Below are positions 17,435-26,218 of a stretch of 32,811 nucleotides of DNA, one piece after another. This stretch comes from Candidatus Gastranaerophilales bacterium (GTDB lineage Bacteria; Cyanobacteriota; Vampirovibrionia; Gastranaerophilales; Gastranaerophilaceae). The stretch is taken from positions 1 to 32,811 of the forward strand of contig CALUSA010000016.1 of NCBI GenBank assembly GCA_944323275.1, in the 5' to 3' direction. Under the pieces are notes generated by a model, which was given only the letters and a program-made list of their open reading frames with translations, made no database searches and was not told where the DNA came from. The stretch's first letter is position 1. Every line of letters begins with the position of its first letter. Both the position numbers and the translations under genes were made by a program.

Positions 17435-18691
17435 ATGAATAAAAGAAGAGTTGTTGTTACAGGTATAGGGATAGTTTCACCATTTGGTGTCGGTGTTGAT
17501 AAATTTTGGAATAGCCTGCTGGAAGGAAAAAGCGGTATTTCTACCATTGAAAACATCCCTCTTGACGGGCACACCGTACATATAGCAGGTGAAGTTAAAG
17601 ACTTCAAACCCGAGGAATATCTTGACCCCAAAGAAGCCAAAAGAATGGACAGATATACCCAGTTTGCAATGGTTGCGGCAGATGAAGCAATTAAAGACTC
17701 AGGCATAATTGCAGGAGAAAATGTTGACCCTTACAGATACGGGGTAATAGTCGGTTCAGCAGCAGGCGGGTTTGATACATTTGAAAAACAACACGATATA
17801 ATCACTGCAAAAGGTCCTACAAAGTGTTCTCCGTTTACGGTGCCTATGATTATTGCAGACATGGGCGCAGGCAGAATCTCCATAAAACACGGAGCAAAAG
17901 GCGTAAACAAAGCTGTTGTTACTGCATGCGCAACCTCTGCACATTCTGTCGGCGATGCCTTCCGTTCCATTCAATGGGATGACGCAGATGTTATAGTTGC
18001 AGGCGGTGCAGAAGCGGTTATAACCAAATTAGGCATCGGTGCATTTACCAGTGCAAGAACACTTTCAAAACATAATGACGAACCGCAAAAAGCATCAAGA
18101 CCTTATGATAAAGACCGTGACGGTTTTATTATGGCAGAAGGTGCAGCAGTTCTTATTCTCGAAGAATTAGAGCATGCTAAAAAACGTGGTGCAAAAATTT
18201 ATGCGGAAATTGTCGGATACGGTCAAACAGCCGATGCTTATGATATAGTTGCACCTGCAGCAGACGGTTCGGGTGCAGCAATGGCTATGACACTTGCGCT
18301 AAAAGATGCTGGTGTTTCACCTAAAGAAGTTAATTATGTTAACGCTCACGGTACAAGTACAGGACTGGGGGACATTGCAGAATCTCAAGCAATTGCAAGA
18401 GTATTCGGCGATTTAAAAACGAATCCTGACCTTAAAGTCAGCTCAACAAAATCAATGCACGGTCACATGTTAGGTGCAACCGGAGCTGCAGAATCAATTG
18501 TTTGTATCGAGGCTATTAATCACGGTATTGTTCCTCCGACTATTAACCTTGATAATCAGGATGAAGCAGTTGCAGATTTGAACTATGTTCCGCACAAACC
18601 GCAAAAAGCACAAGTTAAATATGCACTGTCCAATTCATTCGGATTTGGCGGACACAACGCATCATTGCTTTTCAAAAAATATGAAGCATAA
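17435..18691 (+). CDS. fabF: 3-oxoacyl-[acyl-carrier-protein] synthase II
   Basis: Condensing enzyme of fatty-acid elongation (KAS II), using malonyl-ACP. The Cys-His-His triad is present: C165 in TACATSAHSVG, H305 in NAHGTSTGLGD and H342 in SMHGHMLGATGA, each two residues off the E. coli FabF numbering. The length of 418 and the FGFGGHNASL C-terminal motif are standard. It is 100 bases downstream of acpP; AAAGG lies about nine bases before the ATG. A strong terminator ends the unit. Confidence 0.97.
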   Translation: MNKRRVVVTGIGIVSPFGVGVDKFWNSLLEGKSGISTIENIPLDGHTVHIAGEVKDFKPEEYLDPKEAKRMDRYTQFAMVAADEAIKDSGIIAGENVDPYRYGVIVGSAAGGFDTFEKQHDIITAKGPTKCSPFTVPMIIADMGAGRISIKHGAKGVNKAVVTACATSAHSVGDAFRSIQWDDADVIVAGGAEAVITKLGIGAFTSARTLSKHNDEPQKASRPYDKDRDGFIMAEGAAVLILEELEHAKKRGAKIYAEIVGYGQTADAYDIVAPAADGSGAAMAMTLALKDAGVSPKEVNYVNAHGTSTGLGDIAESQAIARVFGDLKTNPDLKVSSTKSMHGHMLGATGAAESIVCIEAINHGIVPPTINLDNQDEAVADLNYVPHKPQKAQVKYALSNSFGFGGHNASLLFKKYEA

Positions 18692-18716
18692 TTTTTAACA
18701 ATATAAATAATCTTAT

Positions 18717-18751
18717 AAAAAGCCTTTTAGCAGAATTCTAAAAGGCTTTTT
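18717..18751 (+). terminator. Terminator after fabF
   Basis: AAAAGCCTTTTAG and CTAAAAGGCTTTT form a 13-bp perfect stem around CAGAATT, followed by T-rich sequence. Confidence 0.9.
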
Positions 18752-18883
18752 AATATATACAAACTCATTAAACAACACGGGGGATAAATTTAAACTTTGC
18801 AATACGCAAGAAAATTTCTTTAAATTAAAATGTTTATATTGTATTATTTAAAATAAAAGAATAAACAATAAAGGGAGAATGCT

Positions 18884-19348
18884 ATGGCAAATATAATACA
18901 GGGTACATACACAACAAACGGTGAAAAATTTTGTATTGTAATATCAAGATTTAACGAATTTATTGGCGCAAAGTTACTTTCAGGCGCAATAGACGAACTT
19001 GTTCGCCATGGCATTAAAGAAGAAACAATTGATGTAATCTGGACACCTGGTGCATTTGAAATTCCAATTATTGCCAAAAAAGCTGCAGAATCCGACAAAT
19101 ATAATGCAATAATCACATTAGGAGCAGTAATAAAAGGTTCAACCGGTCACTATGACTTTGTTGCTGCCGAAGTTTCAAAAGGCATAGCTCAAGTTTCTTT
19201 ACAGACAGGTATTCCTGTGATATTTGGAGTACTCACCACCGACAACCTTGAGCAGGCAATAGAAAGAGCCGGTACAAAAGCAGGAAACAAAGGGTCGGAA
19301 GCTGCTAAAACTGCTATAGAAATGGCTAACTTGACAAAACTCATATAA
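18884..19348 (+). CDS. ribH: 6,7-dimethyl-8-ribityllumazine synthase
   Basis: Penultimate step of riboflavin synthesis: condenses 5-amino-6-ribitylamino-uracil with dihydroxybutanone phosphate. The family residues are present: F23 in SRFNEF, the WTPGAFEIP loop, [14 protein letters not shown] with catalytic H89, and R128 in the C-terminal helix. The length of 154 is typical; these proteins assemble into pentamers or 60-mers. GGGAG precedes the ATG. No other rib gene is next to it and I see no FMN riboswitch in the 132 bases upstream, so it is expressed apart from the rest of the pathway. Confidence 0.95.
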   Translation: MANIIQGTYTTNGEKFCIVISRFNEFIGAKLLSGAIDELVRHGIKEETIDVIWTPGAFEIPIIAKKAAESDKYNAIITLGAVIKGSTGHYDFVAAEVSKGIAQVSLQTGIPVIFGVLTTDNLEQAIERAGTKAGNKGSEAAKTAIEMANLTKLI

Positions 19349-19422
19349 AAATGTAATATTTTTCATTGTTATGCTTTGTCTAATGGCATAGAATTAATAT
19401 GGAAAATAGGAGTTAGTTTAGT

Positions 19423-20133
19423 ATGAGTATTGATTTACAAAAAGCACTTAAAGCACCATTTGCTATGCAAAATTGGTTTCTTAATGTCCTAATCGGCGGA
19501 GTAATATTCTTAGTTCCGATTTTAAACTTTGCGGTATTAGGATATTTAGTTGAATATCTTCTGAACTTTGTTAAGGGAAAAGAAGAATTACCAGGCAGTG
19601 CATCGGATAATTTATCCACAAACTTTATTACCGGTGCAAAAAATTTCGCAGGATTACTCATTGTTTCAATTGTACTTGGAATAGTAACAATTTTAATAAT
19701 AACAGTTTCTGCAATATTATTCTCAAAATTGCCGATTATTACGACAATAATTACATTTGTAGTTGAAATAATAATGTCAATTCTTTTATTGTTTTTAATA
19801 ATGAACTTTTCACTTGACAAAAAAATTCTTTCAACAATCGATGTAAAAAGAACAATGAACCTTATAAAAGGTCATACGGATACAACTAATTTCATCGTAC
19901 AAATTATCCTTTTATGGTTAATATACGGTGTTGTAACGGTTCTTTGTATAGTACTTATTATACCGATAATACTTGTTCCCTTCTTGAGCTTTACAGCTTG
20001 TATTTCTACCTACAATTTAATGGGACAATACTTACAAAAATCACCTTATATAATTGCTCTTAAATCAAGAGCTACAGGACACAAACCTCAACAACAGCAA
20101 CAAACACAGCCGCCGCAACAGCCGCAGCAATAA
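19423..20133 (+). CDS. Multi-pass membrane protein, DUF4013-like (copy 1)
   Basis: About four to six hydrophobic segments fill residues ~15-215. The start (LQKALKAPFAMQNWFLNVLIGG) and GYLVEYL resemble DUF4013 membrane proteins of unknown function. A C-terminal tail (about 223-236) is almost all Gln and Pro. It shares NFSLDxKI, a downstream VK and LIK with the next gene, so the two are paralogues. AGGAG lies about 11 bases before the ATG, which is rather far. A long hairpin separates the copies. Confidence 0.7.
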   Translation: MSIDLQKALKAPFAMQNWFLNVLIGGVIFLVPILNFAVLGYLVEYLLNFVKGKEELPGSASDNLSTNFITGAKNFAGLLIVSIVLGIVTILIITVSAILFSKLPIITTIITFVVEIIMSILLLFLIMNFSLDKKILSTIDVKRTMNLIKGHTDTTNFIVQIILLWLIYGVVTVLCIVLIIPIILVPFLSFTACISTYNLMGQYLQKSPYIIALKSRATGHKPQQQQQTQPPQQPQQ

Positions 20134-20162
20134 AATAGAAAAATTTTCATAATTTTTTCAAT

Positions 20163-20207
20163 ACACACTATCATTTTGACCCAAAAAGTGTTACAATGGT
20201 AGTGTGT
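20163..20207 (+). terminator. Hairpin between the two DUF4013-like genes
   Basis: ACACACTATCATT (20163-20175) pairs along 13 positions with AATGGTAGTGTGT (20195-20207), with one G-T pair and a 19-base loop, followed by a T-rich run. It could end the first transcript or be an attenuator for the second gene. Confidence 0.5.
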
Positions 20208-20234
20208 TTATTATTTAATTTTAGGAGCGTGCTC

Positions 20235-20984
20235 ATGGGTCTAAGTCTAAAGCAAGCATTTATTTTCGTGCCGCAGGATAAAAACTGGCTGCCCAAAATT
20301 TTAATCGGCGGTTTATTGCTGTTCTTTCCGGTATTTGCATTCATTTTTCCCGGCATTAACAGACTACTGTTTAATCCTTTAAACTACTACTGGATAACAA
20401 TATTCGGACTGCTGGCATTAACGTGTTTGCTCGGTGTTGCAGGTTACTTTTTTAAGGTTGTGCACAACAGAATTGTTCACGAAAACGGCAGACTTCCGTC
20501 ATGGAAATTTTTTACCTATTTCGTTCATATCGGCATAAAATCTTGTATAGGCGGATTAATCTTTTCAATACCTTTTATAATTCTGTTTTCATTGCTTGCA
20601 TTTATTTCACCGCTTTCAATAAGTGATGAATCAGTCCCGTACATAGCAGCAGGTGTAGTATTACATATAATTTATACGGCACTGTACATTATGCTTGCGC
20701 TGAATTTCTCTCTGGATTTTAAGATTCAATCCTTCCTTAATGTCAAAAAAGCATATACACTTATCAAGCATAACATAATAAACTACATTCTTCTGGTATG
20801 CTATTGCGTACTTGTAAGCTTATGCATGTTGATTCTTATGATATTACTTGTTAACGGTCAAATTCTGGCATTAATTCTTCCGTTTGTAAGTTTTTATATA
20901 TGTCTTGTATATGCTGATTTATTTGCACAATTCGGTGTAAATACAGGCAAAGAGATTTATAAAGAAGCAAACTGTTACTCATAA
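20235..20984 (+). CDS. Multi-pass membrane protein, DUF4013-like (copy 2)
   Basis: The start ATG 20235 is chosen because AGGAG lies seven bases upstream; an in-frame ATG at 20196 lies within the hairpin and has no ribosome site. 249 residues with about five or six hydrophobic segments. WLPKILIGGLLLFFPVF and NFSLDFKIQSFLNVKKAYTL match the corresponding parts of the previous protein (LNVLIGGVIFLVPI; NFSLDKKILSTIDVKRTMNL). It lacks the Gln/Pro tail. Function unknown; adjacent paralogues suggest a hetero-oligomer. The 3' end overlaps the convergent cupin gene by six bases. Confidence 0.7.
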   Translation: MGLSLKQAFIFVPQDKNWLPKILIGGLLLFFPVFAFIFPGINRLLFNPLNYYWITIFGLLALTCLLGVAGYFFKVVHNRIVHENGRLPSWKFFTYFVHIGIKSCIGGLIFSIPFIILFSLLAFISPLSISDESVPYIAAGVVLHIIYTALYIMLALNFSLDFKIQSFLNVKKAYTLIKHNIINYILLVCYCVLVSLCMLILMILLVNGQILALILPFVSFYICLVYADLFAQFGVNTGKEIYKEANCYS

Positions 20985-21284
20985 TCTGACAGTTAAAATT
21001 TTTACGTTATCAATAACGTTTAAAGTATAAGCACAACTTTTTGGAATTAAAATTAAATTGCCTTCCTCAAGCAGGAAGGTTTTTTCTTCTGCTTTAATCT
21101 GCAGGGTGCCTTCTATTACATAAAAACATATATCCTGCATAGAAATTTGCGCTGGTACCTGCTGTTCTTTAGTCATTGCGAACAATCCTATTGCACGCTG
21201 CCCCTCATTAATGAGATATTTATTATCAATGCTGTCAGAACGGAATTCAAGTTCCTGCCCTGGGTTTATAATTTTTTTATACAT
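20979..21284 (-). CDS. Small single-domain cupin protein
   Basis: 101 residues with a beta-rich pattern typical of a cupin: FYVIEGTLQIKAEEKTFLLEEGNLILIPKSCAYTL resembles the cupin motifs, with the PxG/GDxxxxP-like turn as EEGNLILIP. The usual His ligands of motif 1 (HxH) are not evident, so metal binding is doubtful. ATG 21284 is preceded by AGGAG with a six-base gap. It converges on the second DUF4013-like gene with a six-base overlap, and its start is separated from dnaB by 137 bases. Substrate unknown; sugar or ligand sensing is only one option. Confidence 0.65.
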   Translation of the reverse strand: MYKKIINPGQELEFRSDSIDNKYLINEGQRAIGLFAMTKEQQVPAQISMQDICFYVIEGTLQIKAEEKTFLLEEGNLILIPKSCAYTLNVIDNVKILTVRL

Positions 21285-21421
21285 TATTTACTCCTGTTTT
21301 TATAAATATTTTCCGGTTATGTTTTGAGATTAACAATACCCGTAAGTTTAATTTTTCTTAATTATTTAATGAATAATATTTTTGATTAACATATAATATT
21401 GCAAAGGAAGGATTTGTTAGC

Positions 21422-22786
21422 GTGCAAAACAGTCTTGTAAAAACAATTGATGGCAAACTGCAAAAATTACCGCCGCAAAATATTGAAGCAGAAGAAGCAA
21501 TTCTCGGCGCAATATTAAAAAACCCTGTTTGTTTTAACAAGGTTGCGGATATGCTAAACGCAAACAGCTTTTATAAACCGGCTAACAAAGTTATATACGA
21601 CGCTATTGTCGAATTGTTTAACAAAAATCAGGCAATAGATATTGTTACAGTATCAGAAAGACTAAACGAAAAAGACAAACTTGAACTTGTTGGCGGCAGA
21701 GCCTATATAAACGACCTTGTACTTAATGTGGCAACAACAGCAAACATTGAATACTATGCCAAAATTGTTCAAGAAAAAGCTATCAAAAGAGAACTAATTA
21801 CTGCCGGTTCTGAAATTGTTGAAATGGCTTACGACAATGCACCAACAGAGGCAACTCTTGATAATGCGGAAAAACTTATTTTTAATATAGCTCAGCAAAA
21901 AACAACATCTGACTTAGTTTCGGTTAAAGACCTTGTTTTGACAAGCTATGAACAAATTTCTTACAGATATGAACACAGAGATGAATTAACAGGTGTTCCT
22001 ACCGGTTTTTATGATTTTGATAATATGACCTCGGGTTTGCAAAAATCAGACCTTATAATTCTTGCTGCCAGACCGTCAATGGGAAAAACAGCACTTGCTC
22101 TCAACATTGCACAAAATGTTGCACTAAAAGCCAAAAAGACTGTTGCCATATTTTCTCTGGAAATGTCAAAAGAACAGCTTGTACAGCGTATGTTGTGTTC
22201 AGAGGCTGAGGTAGACACTCATAAATTAAAAACAGGAAACATGCAGCCGTCCGACTGGGAAAAACTGACAACAGCAATGAATCACTTTGCTGATGCACCT
22301 CTATTTATCGATGACAAACCGGGTGCAACAGTTATGGAAGTTCGTGCAAAATGCAGACGACTCGCAATGGAACAAAAAGAAATAGGACTTGTTGTAATCG
22401 ACTATCTGCAGCTTATGGAAGCATCAGGCAACAAGGAAGACAGAACTCAGCAAATTTCCGGTATTTCAAGAGGTTTAAAAAGTCTTGCAAGAGAGCTTAA
22501 TGTTCCTGTTATTGCACTTTCACAGCTTTCACGTGCGGTAGAATCCCGCCCCGACAAACGCCCGATGATGTCTGACCTTAGAGAATCAGGTGCTATTGAA
22601 CAGGATGCAGACATTATTATGTTCATATACCGTGATGAGTATTACAATAAAGAAGACACAGAAAACAGAGGCAAAGCCGAAGTAATCGTTGCAAAACACA
22701 GAAACGGTGCAGTTGGTTCCGTTGATTTACTGTTTCAAGGCAGCATAACTAAGTTCAAAAACGTAACCAAAACAAATGTCTTCTAA
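21422..22786 (+). CDS. dnaB: Replicative DNA helicase DnaB
   Basis: Hexameric 5'-3' helicase at the replication fork. A GTG start is used, with AAGGAAGGA upstream. The N-terminal DnaB domain begins PPQNIEAEEAILGAIL; the RecA-like domain has Walker A ARPSMGKT (216-223), Walker B-type VVIDYLQLM and the SQLSRAVESRPDKRPMMSDLRESGAIEQDAD segment. The length of 454 is standard, and no intein interrupts it. The stop lies 12 bases from the end of the convergent uvrD-type gene, with no terminator between. Confidence 0.96.
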   Translation: MQNSLVKTIDGKLQKLPPQNIEAEEAILGAILKNPVCFNKVADMLNANSFYKPANKVIYDAIVELFNKNQAIDIVTVSERLNEKDKLELVGGRAYINDLVLNVATTANIEYYAKIVQEKAIKRELITAGSEIVEMAYDNAPTEATLDNAEKLIFNIAQQKTTSDLVSVKDLVLTSYEQISYRYEHRDELTGVPTGFYDFDNMTSGLQKSDLIILAARPSMGKTALALNIAQNVALKAKKTVAIFSLEMSKEQLVQRMLCSEAEVDTHKLKTGNMQPSDWEKLTTAMNHFADAPLFIDDKPGATVMEVRAKCRRLAMEQKEIGLVVIDYLQLMEASGNKEDRTQQISGISRGLKSLARELNVPVIALSQLSRAVESRPDKRPMMSDLRESGAIEQDADIIMFIYRDEYYNKEDTENRGKAEVIVAKHRNGAVGSVDLLFQGSITKFKNVTKTNVF

Positions 22787-22798
22787 TCCATAAATTAT

Positions 22799-25345
22799 TT
22801 AAAATTTCTTTAAATTGGCATAAAGCGCATCTACTGCTTTTTTCCCTTGCTTGCCGAAATCTATTACATACATTGATGAGGACCCGATTTGTTTTATCTC
22901 ATCAATGTACCCCATACCGAATTTTTCATGAAAGACCCTGTCGCCTTTGGCGAATGTATGTTCTTGTTCCTGCTTAACTGCCTGAGCAGCTTCTTTAGCT
23001 TTCTTTTCTTCAAGCATTCTCTTAATTGGATTATCTTCAAGAAGTTTTCTTATTTTTTCTTCGTCCTGTTCTTTGTTTTTTGCACTTTTAACGACAAAAG
23101 CTTCTTTTTTAACAAAATTATTATTTTTTTGCGTATGCTGCAAATATGCTTTGTTGTGTGAATAAGTTGAATTACTGTCTGATTCGCCGTTATAAACAGG
23201 CTTTTTCTTCACCACTTTGCTGATACTCTGAGCATTAGTCAAACCTGAGGACGGGGCAACAAACCCTTTACCAAAGCTGTTTGTTTTTTCAACATAGCCG
23301 GAATAATCAGCTCTGGTCTGTGATTTAATTTTGTTAACAGCCTGATTAAACGTACCTCTGCCGGCTGAGGAATAACTGTTTTCCTCTGATGTATTTCTTT
23401 CTGTAAGATTGTAAGGAATTTCTTCTAAAAACCTGCTCGGCGTGTAGTATCTTGTTTCTCCCCACATCTGGCGTCTTTTTGCGTATGTTATATAAAGCTT
23501 TTGTTTTGCACGGGTGACGCCTACATACATAAGACGGCGTTCTTCTTCCATCTCTGTATTATTGTTTAAAGAACGGCTGTGCGGGAAAATTCCTTCTTCA
23601 AGCCCGGCGAGAAATACCGTATCAAACTCAAGCCCTTTTGCAGCATGCAGTGTCATCAAAGTCACAGCATTATCAGCATCGGGTGTTTCATCAAGGTCGC
23701 TTACCAAAGCAACCTGCGCCAGAAATTCCCCGAGGATATTGGATTCGTCTTCCGGGGCAAAGTCACGGGCAACATTAACAAGTTCCTGCAGGTTTTCTAT
23801 ACGTGATTGAGATTCTTCTGTATCTTCCTGTTTTAACTCCGCAAGATAGCCTGTTTGTTCAATTATAAATGCAATAAACTCCGGAAGTAAAAGCGATGTA
23901 CGATTCTTATCAAGCTTGTCAATAAGCTCTATAAAGTTTTTAAGCTTTGATTTCACCCCTGAAGAAAAATCGTCGTATTCATCAATATTTTGGATAACCT
24001 CATAGATAGAATAATCCATTTGAGAAGCGATATCCTGTAATTTTTTAACTGTAGTATCGCCGATAGAGCGTTTCGGCACGTTAATTATTCTTTTTAAACT
24101 CTGAGAATCATGCCTGTTATAAATGAGTTTTAAATAAGCTATAAGGTCTTTGATTTCTTTACGTTCGTAGAACTTTAAACCGCCAACCATACGATAAGAT
24201 ATACCTTGCGAAATAAGTGCTTCTTCTATAGCACGTGATTGTGAGTTTGTACGGTAAAGCACAGCACAATCATTCAAATTGCACACATTACTTTTTATTT
24301 TGTTTGCAATGTAATAAGCCTCACCGGATTCGTCCTGTGCCTCATAGATGTCAATTTTCTCACCCTGTCCTTTTGTTGAGTAAAGATTCTTGCTTAAACG
24401 TTCAGTATTATTGACTATGATAGCATTGGCAGCATCAAGGATAGTGCCGACAGAACGATAATTTTTTTCGAGTTTAATAAGCTTTGCGTTTTTATAGTCA
24501 GTCTGAAAATTGAGGATGATTTTGTAATCAGCACCTCTCCAGCTGTAAATCGACTGGTCAACATCCCCAACAACACAGAGGCTTCTGCCTTTCAACTCCT
24601 CATCTGTTTTCCCGTTAGAGTATAAATGACGTATAAGCATATACTGGCTTATGTTAGTATCTTGAAACTCATCGACTAATATATGAGAAAAACGTTCGTG
24701 ATACTTACTTCTTACTTCTTCATTAGTGGAAAGAAGGTTAACCGTTAAAAGCAACATGTCGTCAAAGTCGATTGCATTATTAGCAAGCAGCTGCTTTTCG
24801 TATTCATAATATATCTCAGAAATTTTTTCAGAACGGTAATCTCTGGCACGTGTAGCAAAGGTGTATGCGTCTTGCATCTTGCTTTTGGCATTGCTAATTG
24901 CAGCTTTAACAAGTTTTGGCGCAAAAGTTTTTTCATCAATATTTAATTTTTTTATAGCATTTTTAATAATTGTGTTTGTGTCTGTTTCGTCATAGATAAC
25001 GTAGTTGTTATCCCATTTTCTTCCGTCAGGGCTTTTATAGTTTTCAATATCAAATCTCAAAATTCTGCCGCAAATATTATGAAATGTACCGACCCACATT
25101 TTTTTAACAACATCTTCGCCAATCATTTTTGACAGACGTTCTCGCATTTCTTTAGCAGCTTTGTTTGTAAATGTAACAGCGAGTATTTTATAAGGGTTAA
25201 CACCTGATTTTACCAGATTGACTATACGGGTAGTTAAAACTTTTGTTTTTCCGCTGCCTGCACCGGCAAGCACAAGCAATGCGCCCTCGCTTTCAACAAC
25301 GGCTTCTCTCTGTTCGTCATTAAGACCTCTGAGTAAATCTTCCAA
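22799..25345 (-). CDS. pcrA: UvrD/PcrA-type superfamily 1A DNA helicase
   Basis: 3'-5' helicase for repair and removal of recombination intermediates. A TTG start at 25345 is preceded by GAGGGGGAG. Motifs are in order: Q-motif LNDEQREAV, Walker A AGAGSGKT (27-34), VDEFQDTN, VVGDVDQSIYSWRGAD, LMTLHAAKGLEFDTVFLAGLEEGIFPH and EEERRLMYVGVTRAK. A charged linker (about 670-790) leads to a Tudor-like C-terminal domain (GDRVFHEKFGMGYIDEI), the part of PcrA that contacts RNA polymerase. The length is 848. PcrA is preferred to Rep because of this C-terminal domain; UvrD is an equal name. Confidence 0.93.
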   Translation of the reverse strand: MEDLLRGLNDEQREAVVESEGALLVLAGAGSGKTKVLTTRIVNLVKSGVNPYKILAVTFTNKAAKEMRERLSKMIGEDVVKKMWVGTFHNICGRILRFDIENYKSPDGRKWDNNYVIYDETDTNTIIKNAIKKLNIDEKTFAPKLVKAAISNAKSKMQDAYTFATRARDYRSEKISEIYYEYEKQLLANNAIDFDDMLLLTVNLLSTNEEVRSKYHERFSHILVDEFQDTNISQYMLIRHLYSNGKTDEELKGRSLCVVGDVDQSIYSWRGADYKIILNFQTDYKNAKLIKLEKNYRSVGTILDAANAIIVNNTERLSKNLYSTKGQGEKIDIYEAQDESGEAYYIANKIKSNVCNLNDCAVLYRTNSQSRAIEEALISQGISYRMVGGLKFYERKEIKDLIAYLKLIYNRHDSQSLKRIINVPKRSIGDTTVKKLQDIASQMDYSIYEVIQNIDEYDDFSSGVKSKLKNFIELIDKLDKNRTSLLLPEFIAFIIEQTGYLAELKQEDTEESQSRIENLQELVNVARDFAPEDESNILGEFLAQVALVSDLDETPDADNAVTLMTLHAAKGLEFDTVFLAGLEEGIFPHSRSLNNNTEMEEERRLMYVGVTRAKQKLYITYAKRRQMWGETRYYTPSRFLEEIPYNLTERNTSEENSYSSAGRGTFNQAVNKIKSQTRADYSGYVEKTNSFGKGFVAPSSGLTNAQSISKVVKKKPVYNGESDSNSTYSHNKAYLQHTQKNNNFVKKEAFVVKSAKNKEQDEEKIRKLLEDNPIKRMLEEKKAKEAAQAVKQEQEHTFAKGDRVFHEKFGMGYIDEIKQIGSSSMYVIDFGKQGKKAVDALYANLKKF

Positions 25346-25488
25346 TGCTCCCCCTCGATACTCTGTAAATAATTGTGCTATGTTTCAGCTTATTTTAATT
25401 AAAATGCTTTTAATTTTCATAATTTATGATATTATTATGATAAAACAAAAATAAATTTTTAGTAAAATATTATATTTAGGATACAAAT

Positions 25489-26055
25489 ATGTCAGACGAA
25501 AACCAAGAAAAACAAGACCAACCGATGATTATGGTGCCTACTGATGATTTAGACACAGTATCGGATGACGCAGATACAGTTGATCAACTTGCAATGGAAC
25601 TTGCAACTTTACAGCAATCCACAAAAAGAATTGCAGTAATCGGCAGTCGTAATTTACCAATTACTCATCAACAAATCATAGAAACACTTTCTTATGCACT
25701 TGTTATGCAAGGTAATACAATCATAACCTCCGGCGGTTCATCAGGTACAAATGCTGCAACAATCCGTGGTGCTATGAAATCGAATCCTGAAAAACTCAAA
25801 GTTATATTACCTCAAACCATCGGTCAACAGCCATCTGACGTACAGGATCAGCTTATAGGTGTTCCCAATATAATAGAGCATGCTGACAGAGCTATGATGA
25901 CACTTGCTGATGCAAGCCGCATTTGTAACAGAGAAATTATTGACGACTGCCAGCAGCTTATTTGCTTCTTATCACATACATCAAATACTTTACACAAAGC
26001 TATTGAGTATGCGGAAGAATCACACAAAGTTATTACTGCATTCTACTTGGATTAG
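25489..26055 (+). CDS. Stand-alone DprA-like Rossmann-fold protein (cyanobacterial type)
   Basis: Residues ~46-188 form a DprA/LOG-like Rossmann fold: RIAVIGSRNLPITHQQIIETLSYAL, then ITSGGSSGTNAATIRGAM, VILPQTIGQQP and CNREIIDDCQQLICF. From memory this pattern is that of a conserved cyanobacterial protein annotated as DNA recombination-mediator protein A-like, which is shorter than true DprA and lacks its SAM and winged-helix parts. The N-terminal 45 residues are acidic and probably disordered. AGGA precedes the ATG. The gene lies alone, divergent from the helicase gene, and ends in a clear terminator. Its biochemical role is not established; competence should not be assumed. Confidence 0.8.
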   Translation: MSDENQEKQDQPMIMVPTDDLDTVSDDADTVDQLAMELATLQQSTKRIAVIGSRNLPITHQQIIETLSYALVMQGNTIITSGGSSGTNAATIRGAMKSNPEKLKVILPQTIGQQPSDVQDQLIGVPNIIEHADRAMMTLADASRICNREIIDDCQQLICFLSHTSNTLHKAIEYAEESHKVITAFYLD

Positions 26056-26078
26056 AATATAAAGTAGAAATTATTTAC

Positions 26079-26106
26079 AAGAGCCGGCAATCTAGCGGCT
26101 CTTTTT
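26079..26106 (+). terminator. Terminator after the DprA-like gene
   Basis: AAGAGCCG (26079-26086) pairs with CGGCTCTT (26096-26103) around a nine-base loop, followed by T's. Confidence 0.85.
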
Positions 26107-26185
26107 ATTACGGATTGTGTGCATTTCTCGAGCCAAGCAGGTAAAACAGTCTAGCAAACAGTCACATGAACAAGGTTAATTGAGT

Positions 26186-26218
26186 AAAAATTTCTGTAAA
26201 CAATTAATTTACAGAAAT
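26186..26218 (-). terminator. MATE-gene terminator overlapping the stop codon
   Basis: A perfect 11-bp inverted repeat, ATTTCTGTAAA and TTTACAGAAAT, has a seven-base loop that contains the MATE stop codon (26204-26206). On the minus strand it is followed by TTTTT. Confidence 0.7.

Noticed and set aside
18752-18883. FMN riboswitch before ribH
   Set aside because: The conserved FMN element does not occur and the 132-base gap is too AT-rich and short for it.
20176-20197. Promoter TTGACC ... TACAAT inside the hairpin between the DUF4013-like genes
   Set aside because: The spacer is only 10 bases, too short for a sigma-70 promoter.
21422-22786. Intein in DnaB
   Set aside because: The conserved helicase motifs are continuous and the length is normal.
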